Assembly: GCA_905221605.1 (NCBI GenBank)
Contig: CAJNDS010002783.1
Span: forward strand, 48,501-112,500
Length of the DNA: 64,000 nucleotides
Source of the DNA: Symbiodinium natans
Lineage: Eukaryota > Sar > Dinophyceae > Suessiales > Symbiodiniaceae
Direction: 5' to 3'
Part shown: one piece after another, positions 10,463 to 21,084 of the stretch
How positions within the stretch are numbered: position 1 is the stretch's first letter
Layout: each line of letters starts with the position of its first letter
Notes under the pieces: generated by a model
The model's database searches: none
Seen by the model: the letters and a program-made list of their open reading frames with translations, nothing else
Told to the model about the DNA's origin: nothing
Made by a program: the position numbers and the translations under genes

Positions 10463-13026
10463 TACTACATTTTGGAAGTGCTTGTGGTACGATAGTTTCG
10501 CCTGTGCACTTCGTGACCCGCGAGATGGGCAATGACCCCCAGGGTCGGGTTTTTGTGCATTCGGAGTTCGTCCCAGGCGCTGTTCCCCACGGAGCGGGGG
10601 CACATACAAGGCCTGCACGCGACCTGGAGTCACAGCTTCTTGCGTTCCGCTTCCAAGGCTTCGAAGGTCCCCCCCCCCCCCCCCCCCCCCCCCACATATC
10701 TCCACGCAGAACCTCCTGTTCAAGATTTGGTGCTCGGGGTTTGAGGCTTAGGGTTTCAGGGTTAGAGGTTGAAGGACATCTCATGGTTTCTTGGAGCGGT
10801 GTTGGTCGTTTCTAGCCCTCCGCTTCTATGCCCAGAGAGCCCCAAGACCCCTCAATGAAGGAGTATGCCTTAAACTATATAGGCGAAAATACAGGGATCC
10901 TTAATATGGTTATTATATAGGGATCCTTAATATGGTCGAAGGTCTATTCCCTATCTTAAGGGGTGTTGGGCTCTTTGGATAGATGCCCTCTCCTGGAAGC
11001 CTTGGCTGTCCCAGCTTCCCGAACCCTACATCCGAAGCCCTGAACCCTAAACCCTAAACCCGAAACCCTGAACCCTGAACCCTGAACCCTGAACCCTAAA
11101 CCCTAAATCCTGAACCCTGAACCCTGAACCCTAAACCCTAAATCCTGAACCCTAAACCCTAAACCCTGGCATAGGTGCCTACAGCCGGGAGGCCAGCGAG
11201 GGCGAGAATCCTCTGCAGGGCCTTTCTGAGGAGGAGGCCGTGTCAGACTTGGTGATGGTACATACTATTTCAGTTCTGTCAAAAACAAATCAATATATTG
11301 CATATTTTGCTCAAAAGAAAATGTATTCTATGGTAGAAGGGCCAGTGCAAGGTGTGTAGCGCTGCATTTCCGGGCCTCGCAGTTGAGCGTGGCAGGTCTC
11401 CACCCGCCGAAGTAACCTCGTCGCTTTGCACCTGAACTTGTCCCTGTGCGGCAACAAGGCCCGTGCCACAGTCGGAAATGACTGGGGCTGTCGCTGAAGT
11501 TCCGATCCCTCTTGCGTGTCAAGGCCGGACTTCACGCACTGGCCAGACGACATGTGGCCACCCCAGGAATCGAGAGCTCTCTCGCATGTTCCCTCGGAGG
11601 GCAGCGCTTTCTCGAAAGGCGGGGCGTTGATGCAAGGCTCTGGTTTGTTCGACCGAGTGCAGGACTTGGCAGGGGTGAGGTTTCACGGTTATGCGGTTGC
11701 AGGCGGTTACAGGCGGTGTCACGGGGTATCGCGCGGCAGCACGCGGAGTATTATGTGTTATTCACTGGAGCCTAGGCGGACATCGCACTGGGCGCCCGAC
11801 CCAGCTTGCAGGGCTTGGACATTTAGACTTAGACAAGAGAACATCTGGCTGTGGTAGAAGATTGAGTGAGTCGCATTGACAGCTGGAATCCTGTGGAAGA
11901 GTAAAGCATGTCGGGTCACACAAGTGAATGTTCCGAAGCACTGGGCTCGCCTACGGCCACAACACCCACATGGGGCTCATAGAAATCAGGTTGTCCGAGC
12001 AGCCTCCCCCCAAGCACGACCAGGGCATCCCAAAATCAGCTGCCACACGAAGTTCGGTGGACGCCCTTTCATCCATTCGTTAGGACCTTGTTTCAGACTG
12101 TATAGACCATGGCGTTCGACTTCGATGACATGGAGGCGGGCCATCAGTGCCAGGGTACCAAAACTAAGCTTCAGTACCCTCTTCAGTCCACAAATCCAGA
12201 AGCCTGTTCCCCTGTTGCATGAAGCCAAACAGCATCTTGGCACCGGCAAACGCGAAGCGCCAAACCCAGCTTGACACAGGCGGAGGCCCAGGCACGCCTT
12301 GCGGAAGGCAATGATGCAGCGGCACGCCAGGAGTTGGGTTCGCTCCAAATCGATCATGGAAAAGGGATAGGGCGGGGCTCATGTTTTAGGGCCCATGGTC
12401 CTTGCCGGTCTGATCTGAACCCTAAACCCAAACCCTAAACCCTAAACCCTACACCCCGATCTCATGCTCGTGTCTGAGCTGCCTCCCAAGTCCCTGGCGA
12501 GGCACTTGGGGCCGCGGAGACCCCGAACGAGTGGCGAGGAGGGCATCTTGGCCCGCACATGTGTAACAATATAATCACATTATTGCGCAATATGAGTCTG
12601 AAAAGCCATGGAAACAAAGTAAGGTAATGGGAATATGGGACAACAGCAAAATTGGGAGTCGGCTGCCAGGTCCCAGAGTGTGCTTGACTTACGGGAAAGA
12701 AGGCCTTGGAGGGTTTGTGGTATTTTTCAGGCTCCATGCGCAGGTCTTGCGAATCCCTCGTCTCCGCCAAGAGCTGCCTTCGCGTTCGCTTCTGTGTGTT
12801 TTTTCAGTGACTGTGGGCATGCTGCTCTCCCTTCTTCTGTGGTCAATTGCAACTACATGACAACAATCCAGAACCCTTCGGTAGCCTTGGTGTTGCCCTA
12901 AACCCTGAACACTAAACCCTAAGCCCTGAGCCAGCTGCTGTAACAAAAAAAGGACGCTGCCGCCGATGCGAAACTTTCTGGATCCGAAGAAGCGGTTTCT
13001 GCCGTCGCGACAAGACCTTCGAAAGT
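6853..13026 (+). CDS. Series of unidentified coding exons, one TPR-like unit
   Basis: Coding-like islands, all +, between telomere arrays. About 6853-6930 (MPGQPRHVYVELDNLSGGSE), 7544-7618 (KMEIRQGPERRAHDIEVP), 7770-7860 (REAGSMVLAAFRDPG), 8540-8690 (LERLDELLADDEVIAVEFAS), 9018-9150 (QKELSATAQLGVAAQVQGQP), 9280-9372 (PSREALLATTEAIDLCLLDC), 9900-9960 (EALAREGRYEEASEAYKRA), 11173-11258 (SREASEGENPLQGLSEEEA), 11525-11672 (PDFTHWPDDMWPPQES), 12268-12355 (SLTQAEAQARLAEGNDAAAR), 12459-12555 (MLVSELPPKSLARHLGPR) and 12950-13025 (AKLSGSEEAVSAVATRPS). The 9900 exon has the A-x(6)-Y-x(2)-A spacing of a TPR helix pair, as in intraflagellar-transport and other scaffold proteins. I cannot prove that all islands form one gene, and no catalytic motif is visible. 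Confidence 0.4.
10402..10462. repeat. (ATT)n microsatellite
   Basis: About twenty ATT units with one interruption, inside a non-coding stretch. Open frames of poly-Ile or poly-Leu across it are artefacts. Confidence 0.95.
10669..10694. repeat. Poly-C tract
   Basis: An uninterrupted run of about 25 C. Similar runs occur at about 26666-26685, 28700-28712 and 52481-52497. Confidence 0.95.
10850..10980. repeat. Degenerate intronic element related to 3370-3500
   Basis: Contains two copies of AGGGATCCTTAATATGGT, then TATTCCCTATCTTAAGGGG, and ends GTTGGGCTCTTTGGAT like the element ending near 3510. Dispersed, non-coding, next to a CCCTAAA array. Confidence 0.4.
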
Positions 13027-13176
13027 ATCTTGAGACCCTTGGCTGCGTTATCTCTTATTATGTTGTCATGTTCTTATTAAGATCGCGTATTTCAGGGTAG
13101 ATGTAGGGCTTGGAGGGACTTGGGCAGACTTAGGCACTTCACATGGGTGTAGCCTTTCACAGGACCCTGTCGTACA

Positions 13177-16100
13177 ATGTCACACATGAGCCTGAGTCAA
13201 AGGCCACTGAAACTGGACGTCGTGGAGACCTTCAACACGCGTATACGTCTCTTCATTTTCCCCGGTGCTGGGGACAGTGTGGCCAGCTGGGTTCAGTTTG
13301 TGAACCAGGCCAGGCAACTTTGCATTCATTCGGCATTGAGTGGGATAATCGTGTGCCTGACGCTGCTTCGCTCGTGCTTTTGCTAGCGTCCACGGGCGTC
13401 TCCCTACTGCAGTGCACCGAGCCATGCGCTGAGCACGCGGATCCATACCGTAACGCACCGTACTGTACCGTAACATACAGTAATGTGACGGAATGTCGTG
13501 TCGAGATGTGCGGAGAGAGAGAGTGTAGGTTATGTACCCTAAACCTTAAACCCTAAACCCTAAACCCTAAACCCTAAACCCTGAACCCTGAACCCTGAAC
13601 CCTAAACCCTAAACCCTAAACCCTAAACCTGAACCCGAAACCCTAAACCCTAAACCCTAAACCCTAAACCCTAAACCCTAAAAGGTGCCCACCTGGATTG
13701 ATGTTGCCATCTACGAGCGCCCGGGGCACGGCCAGCGCTCCCTCGAACCCTTCGCCGAGAGGCTCGTGGAGGATGCCGAGGACGGCGAGACCCCTAAACC
13801 CTAAACCCTAAACCCTAAACCCTAAACCCTAAACCCTAAACCCTAAACCCTAAACCCTAAACCCTAAACCCTAAACCCTAAACCCTAGGTCCTCAAGACA
13901 TCTCAAGACCTGAGCGCCATGCATATCCTTGGATGCAAAAAGTCTCAACCGTGCAGGAGGCCTTTCGAGCACTGGAGACAGTACTGGGACCCCATGCCAA
14001 GGCAACGAAGAGAGCAAAGAGCGGGTTTAGGGTTTAGGGTTTAGGGTTTAGGGTTTAGGGTTTAGGGTTTAGGGTTTAGGGAGCAGAAATTCGGCTTGAT
14101 CGGCCGTTGGCTGCGACTTTCTGGCTGGTTCTTAGTAGGGAATGAGGGAATGAGGCACCGTTTATAATCCCTTGAAGGGTATAACATAGGGCCTTCATTC
14201 CCTCATTCCCTACTAAGAACCAGACAGTTTTTCGTAGTGGCTTCCCCTAAACCCTAAACCCTAAACCCTAAACCCTAAACCCTAAACCCTAAACCCTAAA
14301 ACCCCAAACCCCAAACGCGTGTTCGCAGGGTGGAAGCTTTGAGGGAGCGCCGTTTGCCCTCGCAGCCCACTCCATGGGCTGCCAGATGATGATGGAGGCG
14401 CGACGCACCCTTGCACTCGCTCTCGCTCTCCTCGTTGCTAGAGAATCATTTTGCCCGAAACCCTAAACCCTGAACCCTAAACCCTAAACCCTGAACCCTA
14501 AACCCTAAACCTTCAACATTCGTCCCTCATTCGCCCTTTCCGGAAGCCCTTGATCGGGAACAGTCATCAGGTGGCGCTGCGCTTGCGTCAGCAGATGGGC
14601 CTCTCACCCGTGGCGATGTTCCCCATTGACCGCGGAGCCCCACACCTGCCCATCTACACTGAGGACCTTTGAGGTGTCTTCAAATTCTTCAGAGGGTCAT
14701 AGCATAAGAATCATATACCAATATACTTACTATACATATATAATATAAAGAAGACATATTGTATTGCAATTTTTTTTCATTTTAAGATAAAATTGTGGCT
14801 GAGAGGAGGGCTATCGGCTCCTCTGTATGGACGAGCCTCTTGAGTTCTTCGAGGGGTTCAACCCCACTGTGCACCTTGGCATGCCTTCGCTCGGAGCAGG
14901 ATATAAGTAGTTAAGGGGTGTAGGGTTCATAGGGTTTAGGGTTTAGGGTTTGGGGTTTAGGGTTGAGGGCTCAGGGTTCAGGGTTTCGGGTTTAGGGTTT
15001 AGGGTTGAGGGTTGAGGGCTTAGGGTTTAGGTGCATCTTGGACTCGGAGCAGGAAGACTTGCTTTGGGAGCACGGTGAAGCATGCCCAGATGAACTGTTA
15101 AACTCGTCCAGGAAGCAGGACGGGACTACTGGGATGATTGTATTATTGCTTTTTTGTTGCTGTTTCTACTCTCGTTTTGAGTATTCGCATGGTCAATGTT
15201 ACGTTTTTTCTTGTTATTACTCTTGTTCTTATTAATTATTGTTATTGTTACTATTCTTAGTATTTGTGTTTTTTGTTGTTAGCTCTTACTATTGCTATTA
15301 TCATCACTTTGAAGCTGGCACAACTCATCTCAGGCACAGGCTCATGCTGAAGCCCAACCGGCACGAGTCGAAAGACACGCAGCGGATGATTGACATGTGG
15401 AAGCGGGACCTGAGACTCTGCCAGGAACATCTCTGGCCCGAAGGCCGGGTTTAGGGTTTAGGGTTTAGGGTTTAGGGTTTAGGGTTTGAGGGCCTGGAAG
15501 TGGAAGTGGGGGAGGGGGGTCCGGGAGGGAGCTTGAGTCAGGCCATTTCATCTTCCACTGTGATCTGTGCCTCAGCTGCGCAAGTAGGGGGTCCGCAGCC
15601 ATGGCATGACTTCTTTGCCTCCTTAGGGATCGATGTCCCATGCCCATGAGTATGAGGCCAAGCTCTGTTGCACACGAAGCTGCTTGCAAGGCACGTCATC
15701 AAGGCCATGCGGAACTTCTTACTGGACAGCAAGAAAGTGTTGCCAGAGGAGTCCTGCCTAGAGCATATATATATATACTAGCAACTGAATATACATATAG
15801 ACATATACATACACATTTATATAGAATGAGTCTTACACGCACACTGCGTATGTACATATATATATATATATGTGTCTATATATGTATATATATATATGTG
15901 AATGAGTACAACATATGTATATATATATATATGCAACATAGTATACTTAAAACTGATAACATAGGAATACATAGGAATACAAGTATAGACATTTACGTGT
16001 TGTAGCTTCACTGACCTGGAGAGGAGGCGGAGCGCGTCCGGGAGATCAACTGGCGAATTACAAATTCTGGGCCAACAAGTGCAGCACCCTGGTCACACGA

Positions 16101-16325
16101 GAGCTTCGATGCCTGGGCGCAGTGGACCACTTCGACGTGTACGGTCCACAGCGTCGATGCCGAGCACATTGGGGCCGACGCCTGAGTTTCTGGATGCCCC
16201 TCGCATGCCCTCGCTACCCTGCGCTTTTCGCAGGACCGAGTCGCAAGTGAGCTACCCAGGTGAAGCTGCACCCCGACACGATCCGAATTCTGACGGAGGT
16301 GCTGGATTCAAAGACCGCGCTGTGA
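13177..16325 (+). CDS. Type II thioesterase-like alpha/beta hydrolase, about ten exons
   Basis: Joined exons give the order of motifs of type II thioesterases, which release or edit acyl chains on polyketide or peptide synthases. About 13177-13290: RIRLFIFPGAGDSVASW (N-terminal strand and oxyanion loop), GT donor at 13291. 13685-13789: TWIDVAIYERPGHGQRSLEP (the family's PGRG-type loop). 13957-14024: EAFRALETVLGPHAK. 14329 to about 14405: APFALAAHSMGCQM, with the nucleophile elbow AHSMG. 14571-14668: VALRLRQQMGLSPVAMF, DRGAPHLPIY. About 14824-14880: DEPLEFFEGFNP. 15334-15450: HESKDTQRMIDMWKRDL. About 15675-15762: LLARHVIKAMRNFLLDSKK. 16045-16150: FWANKCSTLVTRELR...VDHFDVYG, with the likely catalytic His. 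16260-16325: VKLHPDTIRILTEVLDSK..., stop TGA at 16323. Dinoflagellates are rich in polyketide synthases, so a partner is plausible, but none is in this window. A few residues between exons 1 and 2 are missing. Confidence 0.75.
14125..14223. mobile_element. Introner-like element, family B (CTGGTTCTTAGTAGGGAATG ends)
   Basis: A perfect ~29-bp terminal inverted repeat (starts CTGGTTCTTAGTAGGGAATG) around a 40-bp centre containing CCCTTGAAGGGTATA. It lies in a thioesterase intron between a TTTAGGG array (14025) and a CCCTAAA array (14245). Other copies are at 23391-23489, 25177-25309 and, diverged, 5297-5418. Confidence 0.75.
15764..15960. repeat. AT/TATG microsatellite in an intron
   Basis: Repeated ATATATAC and TATGTATA blocks inside a thioesterase intron. 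Similar tracts lie at 16788-16865, 25215-25280, 25890-26035, 28325-28425, 44063-44280, 52206-52225 and 53370-53520. Confidence 0.9.
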
Positions 16326-16696
16326 AAGCCTTGATGGGATGCCTCGGCTTCTTGCAGTTGCGCAATCCAGCGCTCGATGGCGCTCTATGGCGCCCTTCAG
16401 CGGCGTCGCCGGGGTCGATGGCCTGGGCAAAGCCACACGGTGCCGTCGCTCCGGCCCTCACCGCTCGGGGGTGCGCAGGAAGGAAAAAAGCCGACATGGG
16501 CAAGCCCTGCCCTCTGACTTTAGGCGGGGTTTAGGGTTTAGGGTTTAGGGTTTAGGGTTAAGGGTTAAGGGTTAAGGGTTCAGGGTCTTAGGACTACAAC
16601 GGTTGCTAGTTACTTTGTCAGCCAGGCGTATTCGTCAGGAACTTCGATTGTGCACACCTACCTTCGATTGTGCACGCCTACCATCATGGGTATCGG

Positions 16697-19335
16697 GAAA
16701 GGGATTCGGCGATGGAGGTGGGTTCTTTGTTCCAAAGGGGGCGGAATGCCAGCTCCTCAACCCGGAATGCATGTTCTCAATACACGTATACATATATAGC
16801 AACACTTCTGTATGTATATATGTATGTATACATATGCATGTTGTATTCATTAGATATATATACACACATATTTGCTCTGTATGTTTTGGTATGAACAATG
16901 GCATCACACTTTACGCGACCCTGTTTTTGCCTGAGGTGCTGAGCCCCAGAACCCCAAAGCCCGGCGCACAGACCGAGATGCCAGCTGCGGTGCGTAGTAC
17001 ATGAGAGGTTTCGGGTTTAGGGTTTAGGGTTTAGGGTGTAGGGTTTAGGGTTTAGGGTGTAGGGTTTAGGGTTCAGCAGGGCGAGTTTCAGGGAAGAAGA
17101 GCCAACCAACCTTGGGCCCAGCGCTCCCAAGGCCCTCTTCCGCCGTTCTCAAGCTGCCGCAGGCCTGGCTTCGGGGTTTAGGGTTTAGGGTTTAGGGTTT
17201 AGGGTTTCGGGTTTAGGGTTCAGGGTTTAGGGTTTAGGGTTCAGGGTTTAGGGTTTAGGGCCACTTTGAGGGCTAACGCGGCTATGGGGGAGTTTACCAA
17301 AATAAGGGACTCCGAATATAGACCCCCAAAAAGTAGGACTCCCTGGTAAAAAGGACCCCAGTAAGGTACCCCTAATTTCGGAAACCCACATGTGGCACAA
17401 GTTTTGGTAGAGTGATGGTCGTCTGGGAGTGAAGTTGAGGTCTTGATCGGAGGGAGGGCTACAGTGATCAAGCAGGGTGAACAGGCCCCTTCTTAACCCT
17501 AAACCCTAAACCCTAAACCCTAAACCCTAAACCCTAAACCCTAAACCCTAACCCCTAAACCCTAAACCCTAAACCCTAAACCCTAAACCCTAAACCCTAA
17601 ACCAGACCCTAAACCCGAAGCCCTAAACCCTAACCCTAAACTATGGAGAGAGTTCGACTTCGGAAGATCAAAACAGCTGATCGAATATCCAGTTGTGCTT
17701 TGACAGCCGCTGTCCCAGGGCAGAGCGACTTCGAGGCCATGCCGCGGTCCTTAAGGATGGTTTAGGGTTCAGGGTTCAGGGTTTAGGGTTTAGGTTTTAG
17801 GGTTTAGGGTTTAGGAGTCCTTCGAGATATTTGAGTCAAATTGGCAGGATTGAGAGAGTCTGAGAGTCTGCGGCAGAGTTTGACAGGATTGTCAGGATTG
17901 AGAGTCTGAGGCAGAGTTTGAGTGAGGGGTCACGGGGTCCCGCCGGCTCACGAGTGTGCAGAACATCTGCACTCCAACACTCAACGCTCCTCCGCTGATG
18001 CAGGCAGCGTTGCAAGACCTGCAGAAGGCCGCTGAACTCCAGCCGCAGGAACCCATGGTGTCGTGGTTCATGTCGGCCGTCGTTGGGTGCGGCAAGTTTG
18101 TGCGACGTCTACCACAGAAAGCACTCACGACTCTTCTTGGCAGTCTCTGCCCAGTAGTAGATGTGGCATGCTCATCACGGCCGGCGGCTTAGGTGTCATG
18201 GCAGGCAAAGTCGCTCAGTCTTGAGGGATCGGGGCATCGAATTTTGCCACAGGGTTGCATGATGTTGCATGTGCTTGAGTACTGGTTTTTTCGGGCAGGA
18301 CAGAACCATCCGCAGCGAGATCCAGTCTGTCCAGCGCAGCCTCAGAGCCCACAAGGAGGTGTTTGGTTTTGACGTGTTTTGACAGTGCCGCACAGCGAGT
18401 ATGTTGCCAGGGCCCTCGCCATGTGCTTTTCGTTCCGCGCAGGTGCAAAAGACCATGTTTCAGAACGTGTTCTTGCCTCCCAGCAGAAGGTCACAAGGTG
18501 CAAGTGAAGAAGGACCGAGCATCTCCCTTGCCCCAAGCAGCACATGCTCGCATCCTGCCGTTCTGCAGGAGCGAACTAGCCGACTCGAACTTCCAATCGG
18601 AGCGTGTGTCCGTGGCCAACCCTAAACCCTAAACCCTAAACCCTAAACCCGAAACCCTAAACCCTAAACCCTAAACCCTAAACCCTAAACCCGAAACCCT
18701 AAACCCTAAACCCTTGTGATGCAGCCTCCCTGACCTCGTGGGCCCGTGATGGCCTGTGCATACGCGCACGATGCACTTCAAAGAGCTGCCAGCCGCCGTC
18801 CGCTCAGCGGACGTTGTTTCCAGATTCGTGGCACACAAGTGCGTCTAAAGCCTTCTCAGCAGTCGCCGCGTAATGTCCACTGACCTCGCGCCCCTTCCGA
18901 CCCGATGGAAAAACGGAGCCTCTTTGCTGAATTTCCGGCGCTGTTCAGTCGCATACGTGCCCCGCCCCTCGCAGGCGTATGATTCGGGTCGCCGCGCGAA
19001 GAAGACCCTGGAGTCACAGTCGCCCGCAGCCAAGTGGACGCCACGCGAATTTCTGGAGTTGCGCTCGGTGTTGTGTTGCGGTTGGTAGCTTGCAAAAGGG
19101 ACGGTAGCCAATATCCAGAGAGATGTCTTGAAAGACATCGGCACATGCCATTGGGTGCCCTAAATAAGAGGGGCCGCCTTATAAAAAGGACCCCAAAAGG
19201 GACCATGATTTAGAGAGACCACCACATGTTCTGAGATCATGGGGAGTGCGGCGAAAACGGTTCAGTGGCGGTCAACTGCTGAGGTCTGTGGAGCTCACCC
19301 TTGAGGACTTCGAGATGCAGGTGCTCAGGCCTTGA
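16697..19335 (+). CDS. TPR-domain protein resembling the C-terminal part of FKBP/cyclophilin-40 immunophilins
   Basis: Exons: about 16697-16765 (GDGGGFFVPKGAECQLLNPE), 16920-16992 (PEVLSPRTPKPGAQTEMPA), 17091-17172 (APKALFRRSQAAAGLAS), 18004-18058 (AALQDLQKAAELQPQEPM), 18299-18358 (DRTIRSEIQSVQRSLRAHKE) and 18443 to about 18620 (VQKTMFQNVFLPPSRR). The run KALFRR-Q---GL, then -AL-DL-KA-EL-P, then a basic helix and K-MF-N-F is the order seen at the end of TPR immunophilins, which bind Hsp90 tails. The 18358|18443 junction is in phase with a GT-AG intron. No peptidyl-prolyl isomerase domain is visible. In this frame a stop arises from TAA of the CCCTAAA array at 18623. Later exon-like stretches (18965-19080, KKTLESQSPAAKWTPREFLE; 19273-19335, LRSVELTLEDFEMQVLRP then TGA) may be an extension or another gene. 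Confidence 0.6.
17285..17387. mobile_element. Introner-like element, family A
   Basis: Starts GGGAGTTTACCAAAATAAGG and ends CCCTAATTTCGGAAACCC. Shares AGTAGGACTCCC, AAGGACCCC and AAGGTACCCC with the copies at 28563 and 37515. Lies in an intron of the TPR gene. Confidence 0.6.
19148..19228. mobile_element. Inverted-repeat element related to family D
   Basis: Contains GGTGCCCTAAATAAGAGGGG, TATAAAAAGGACCCC and GGGACCATGATTTAGAGAG. The latter part matches the family-D ends at 23709 and 50971 (GGTCACTTCTCTAAATT when inverted). Confidence 0.4.
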
Positions 19336-19580
19336 CCTCAGGGGCTTCCAGTCCTGTTCATTTTGCCTTTTGGTAGGGTTTAGGGTTCAGGGTTCAGGGT
19401 TCAGGGTTTAGGGTTTAGGGTTTAGGGTTTAGGAGGATCGACTAAGACAAGCAATAAACGCGTTGCTTGTTGTTGTTAAAGCTTTGGATGAGCAATGAAC
19501 TCTGGTGATGGTCCGCAGGAACGCTGCAATCATGATCTGTGTCCCACATTCTACTCTGGCATGAGAACCACGTTGGTGAT

Positions 19581-19820
19581 ACTGTTGATGGACGAAATCC
19601 TGCATCACTTTTATTATGCAGGTCATCCCTTCCAAACCCTGAATCTTAACATTGCTGTCCTTGCAATGCTTCGAAGTTGCATGTGTGTGAATGACCGAAA
19701 TCCTGCATCACCCATATGCGCACGCAACATTGAAATTCGAGGGGCGCGGGGAGCTCGATTACCAACCGTCGCACACGTGTAACGTAGGGGGTCATGCAAG
19801 ATTTTGTCCATCAACAGTCT
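19581..19820. mobile_element. Small inverted-repeat element, copy 1
   Basis: Begins ACTGTTGATGGACGAAATCC and ends GTCCATCAACAGT, giving 13-bp perfect terminal inverted repeats around a ~215-bp centre. It is nearly identical over 222 bp to 20355-20576. An open frame through it (YYAGHPFQTLNLNIAVLAML) is shared by both copies but matches nothing I know. Confidence 0.75.
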
Positions 19821-19970
19821 CGGACAAGATAGTTTACTGACTTGTTGGCAAGAGTTGTTGCTGGAATGGCTTTTGGGAAGAATGTCGGAGATGTACCTTT
19901 GGCAGATTCAAGCCTAAGCTCTCCTCTTGCTCGGGTGTGGCCAAGCGCCAAAGAGCAGAAATGCCGCGTT

Positions 19971-20240
19971 TTTCAAGTTTCAAATTCGTTTCCGTAGTTT
20001 CATTTAGTTTCAAAAATAGTTTCAACATCCAGTTGCAAAATCGCTGTTAAGGGGAAACTGCATTTTTCTATGCGCAATTCAAAAAAAATCAAGGAATCTC
20101 AGAGGTTCCTGGTTTTCAAAAAGCGCGGACAGAAATTGTAGTTCCCCCTTAACAGCGATTTTGCAACTGGATTTTGAAACTAATTTGAAACTGATTGGAA
20201 ACTAATTTGAAACTATGGAAACAATTTGAAACTTGAAAAA
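19971..20240. repeat. Long inverted repeat (hairpin-forming element)
   Basis: The left arm (TTTTTCAAGTTTCAAATTC..., ending CAGTTGCAAAATCGCTGTTA) is complementary to the right arm (TAACAGCGATTTTGCAACTG..., ending AATTTGAAACTTGAAAAA). The arms are about 90-100 bp with a loop of about 80 bp. The motif GTTTCAAA/TTTGAAAC recurs in each arm. It sits between the two copies of the small element at 19581 and 20355. Confidence 0.8.
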
Positions 20241-20354
20241 TACCATACTTCGGACTTTCTGCCCCCATCCTGGCCCCTCACACACGGCCCTCAGTTGACT
20301 GTGGTCAGCCGTGACTATAGAGACCAGAGTTTCCGAAAACTTGCCAGTCTCCAG

Positions 20355-20583
20355 ACTGTTGATGGACGAAATCCTGCATCACTTTTATTATGCAGGTCAT
20401 CCCTTCCAAACCCTGAATCTTAACATTGCTGTCCTTGCAATGCTTCGAAGTTGCATGAGTGTGAATGACCGAAATCCTGCATCACCCATATGCGCACGCA
20501 ACATTGAAATTCGAGGGGCGCGGGGAGCTCGATTACCAACCGTCGCACACGTGTAACGTAGGGGGTCATGCAAGATCAACAGT
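20355..20583. mobile_element. Small inverted-repeat element, copy 2 (truncated right end)
   Basis: Same sequence as 19581-19802 with very few changes. The right end is shortened to ATCAACAGT, losing TTTGTCC. The closeness of the copies implies recent duplication or movement. Confidence 0.75.
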
Positions 20584-21084
20584 AGGTCACGAGAGTTCCA
20601 GCTTCCAGATGGTGGAACGGATACTTTAGTCGCATTCGCCTGGTTTCGCTTCGTGAGCACGGATATTGCCACCTGTGTCATGCGCTCAACTCAATCTCAA
20701 CTCATGGTGTGGAGGCGGTGACACATCTGAATGGTTTCGGGAGTTTAAGTTAGGCAGTCACAGTCGTAGTGGTCGTCGTCGTAGTAATCGTCGTCACCGC
20801 TGCCAGTGATCGTAGCAGCAGAAATCGTCGTGGGAGTTAGATTAGGAGAGCCAAAGCCCGAAGTCCCCAAACTCTCCCACCCCTCCCTGAGGTGCTGGAA
20901 AATGACGCCACCCTGTGGTGACAAAGCCAGAAGTCCCCCTGAGGCCCCTAAAACCAGACCCGAAGCCCCAAACCCTAAACCCTAAACCCTAAACCCTAAA
21001 CCCTAAACCCTAAACCCTAAACCCTAAACCTTAAACCCTAAACCCTAAACCCTAAACCCCGAAACCCTAAACCCCATAGAACCC

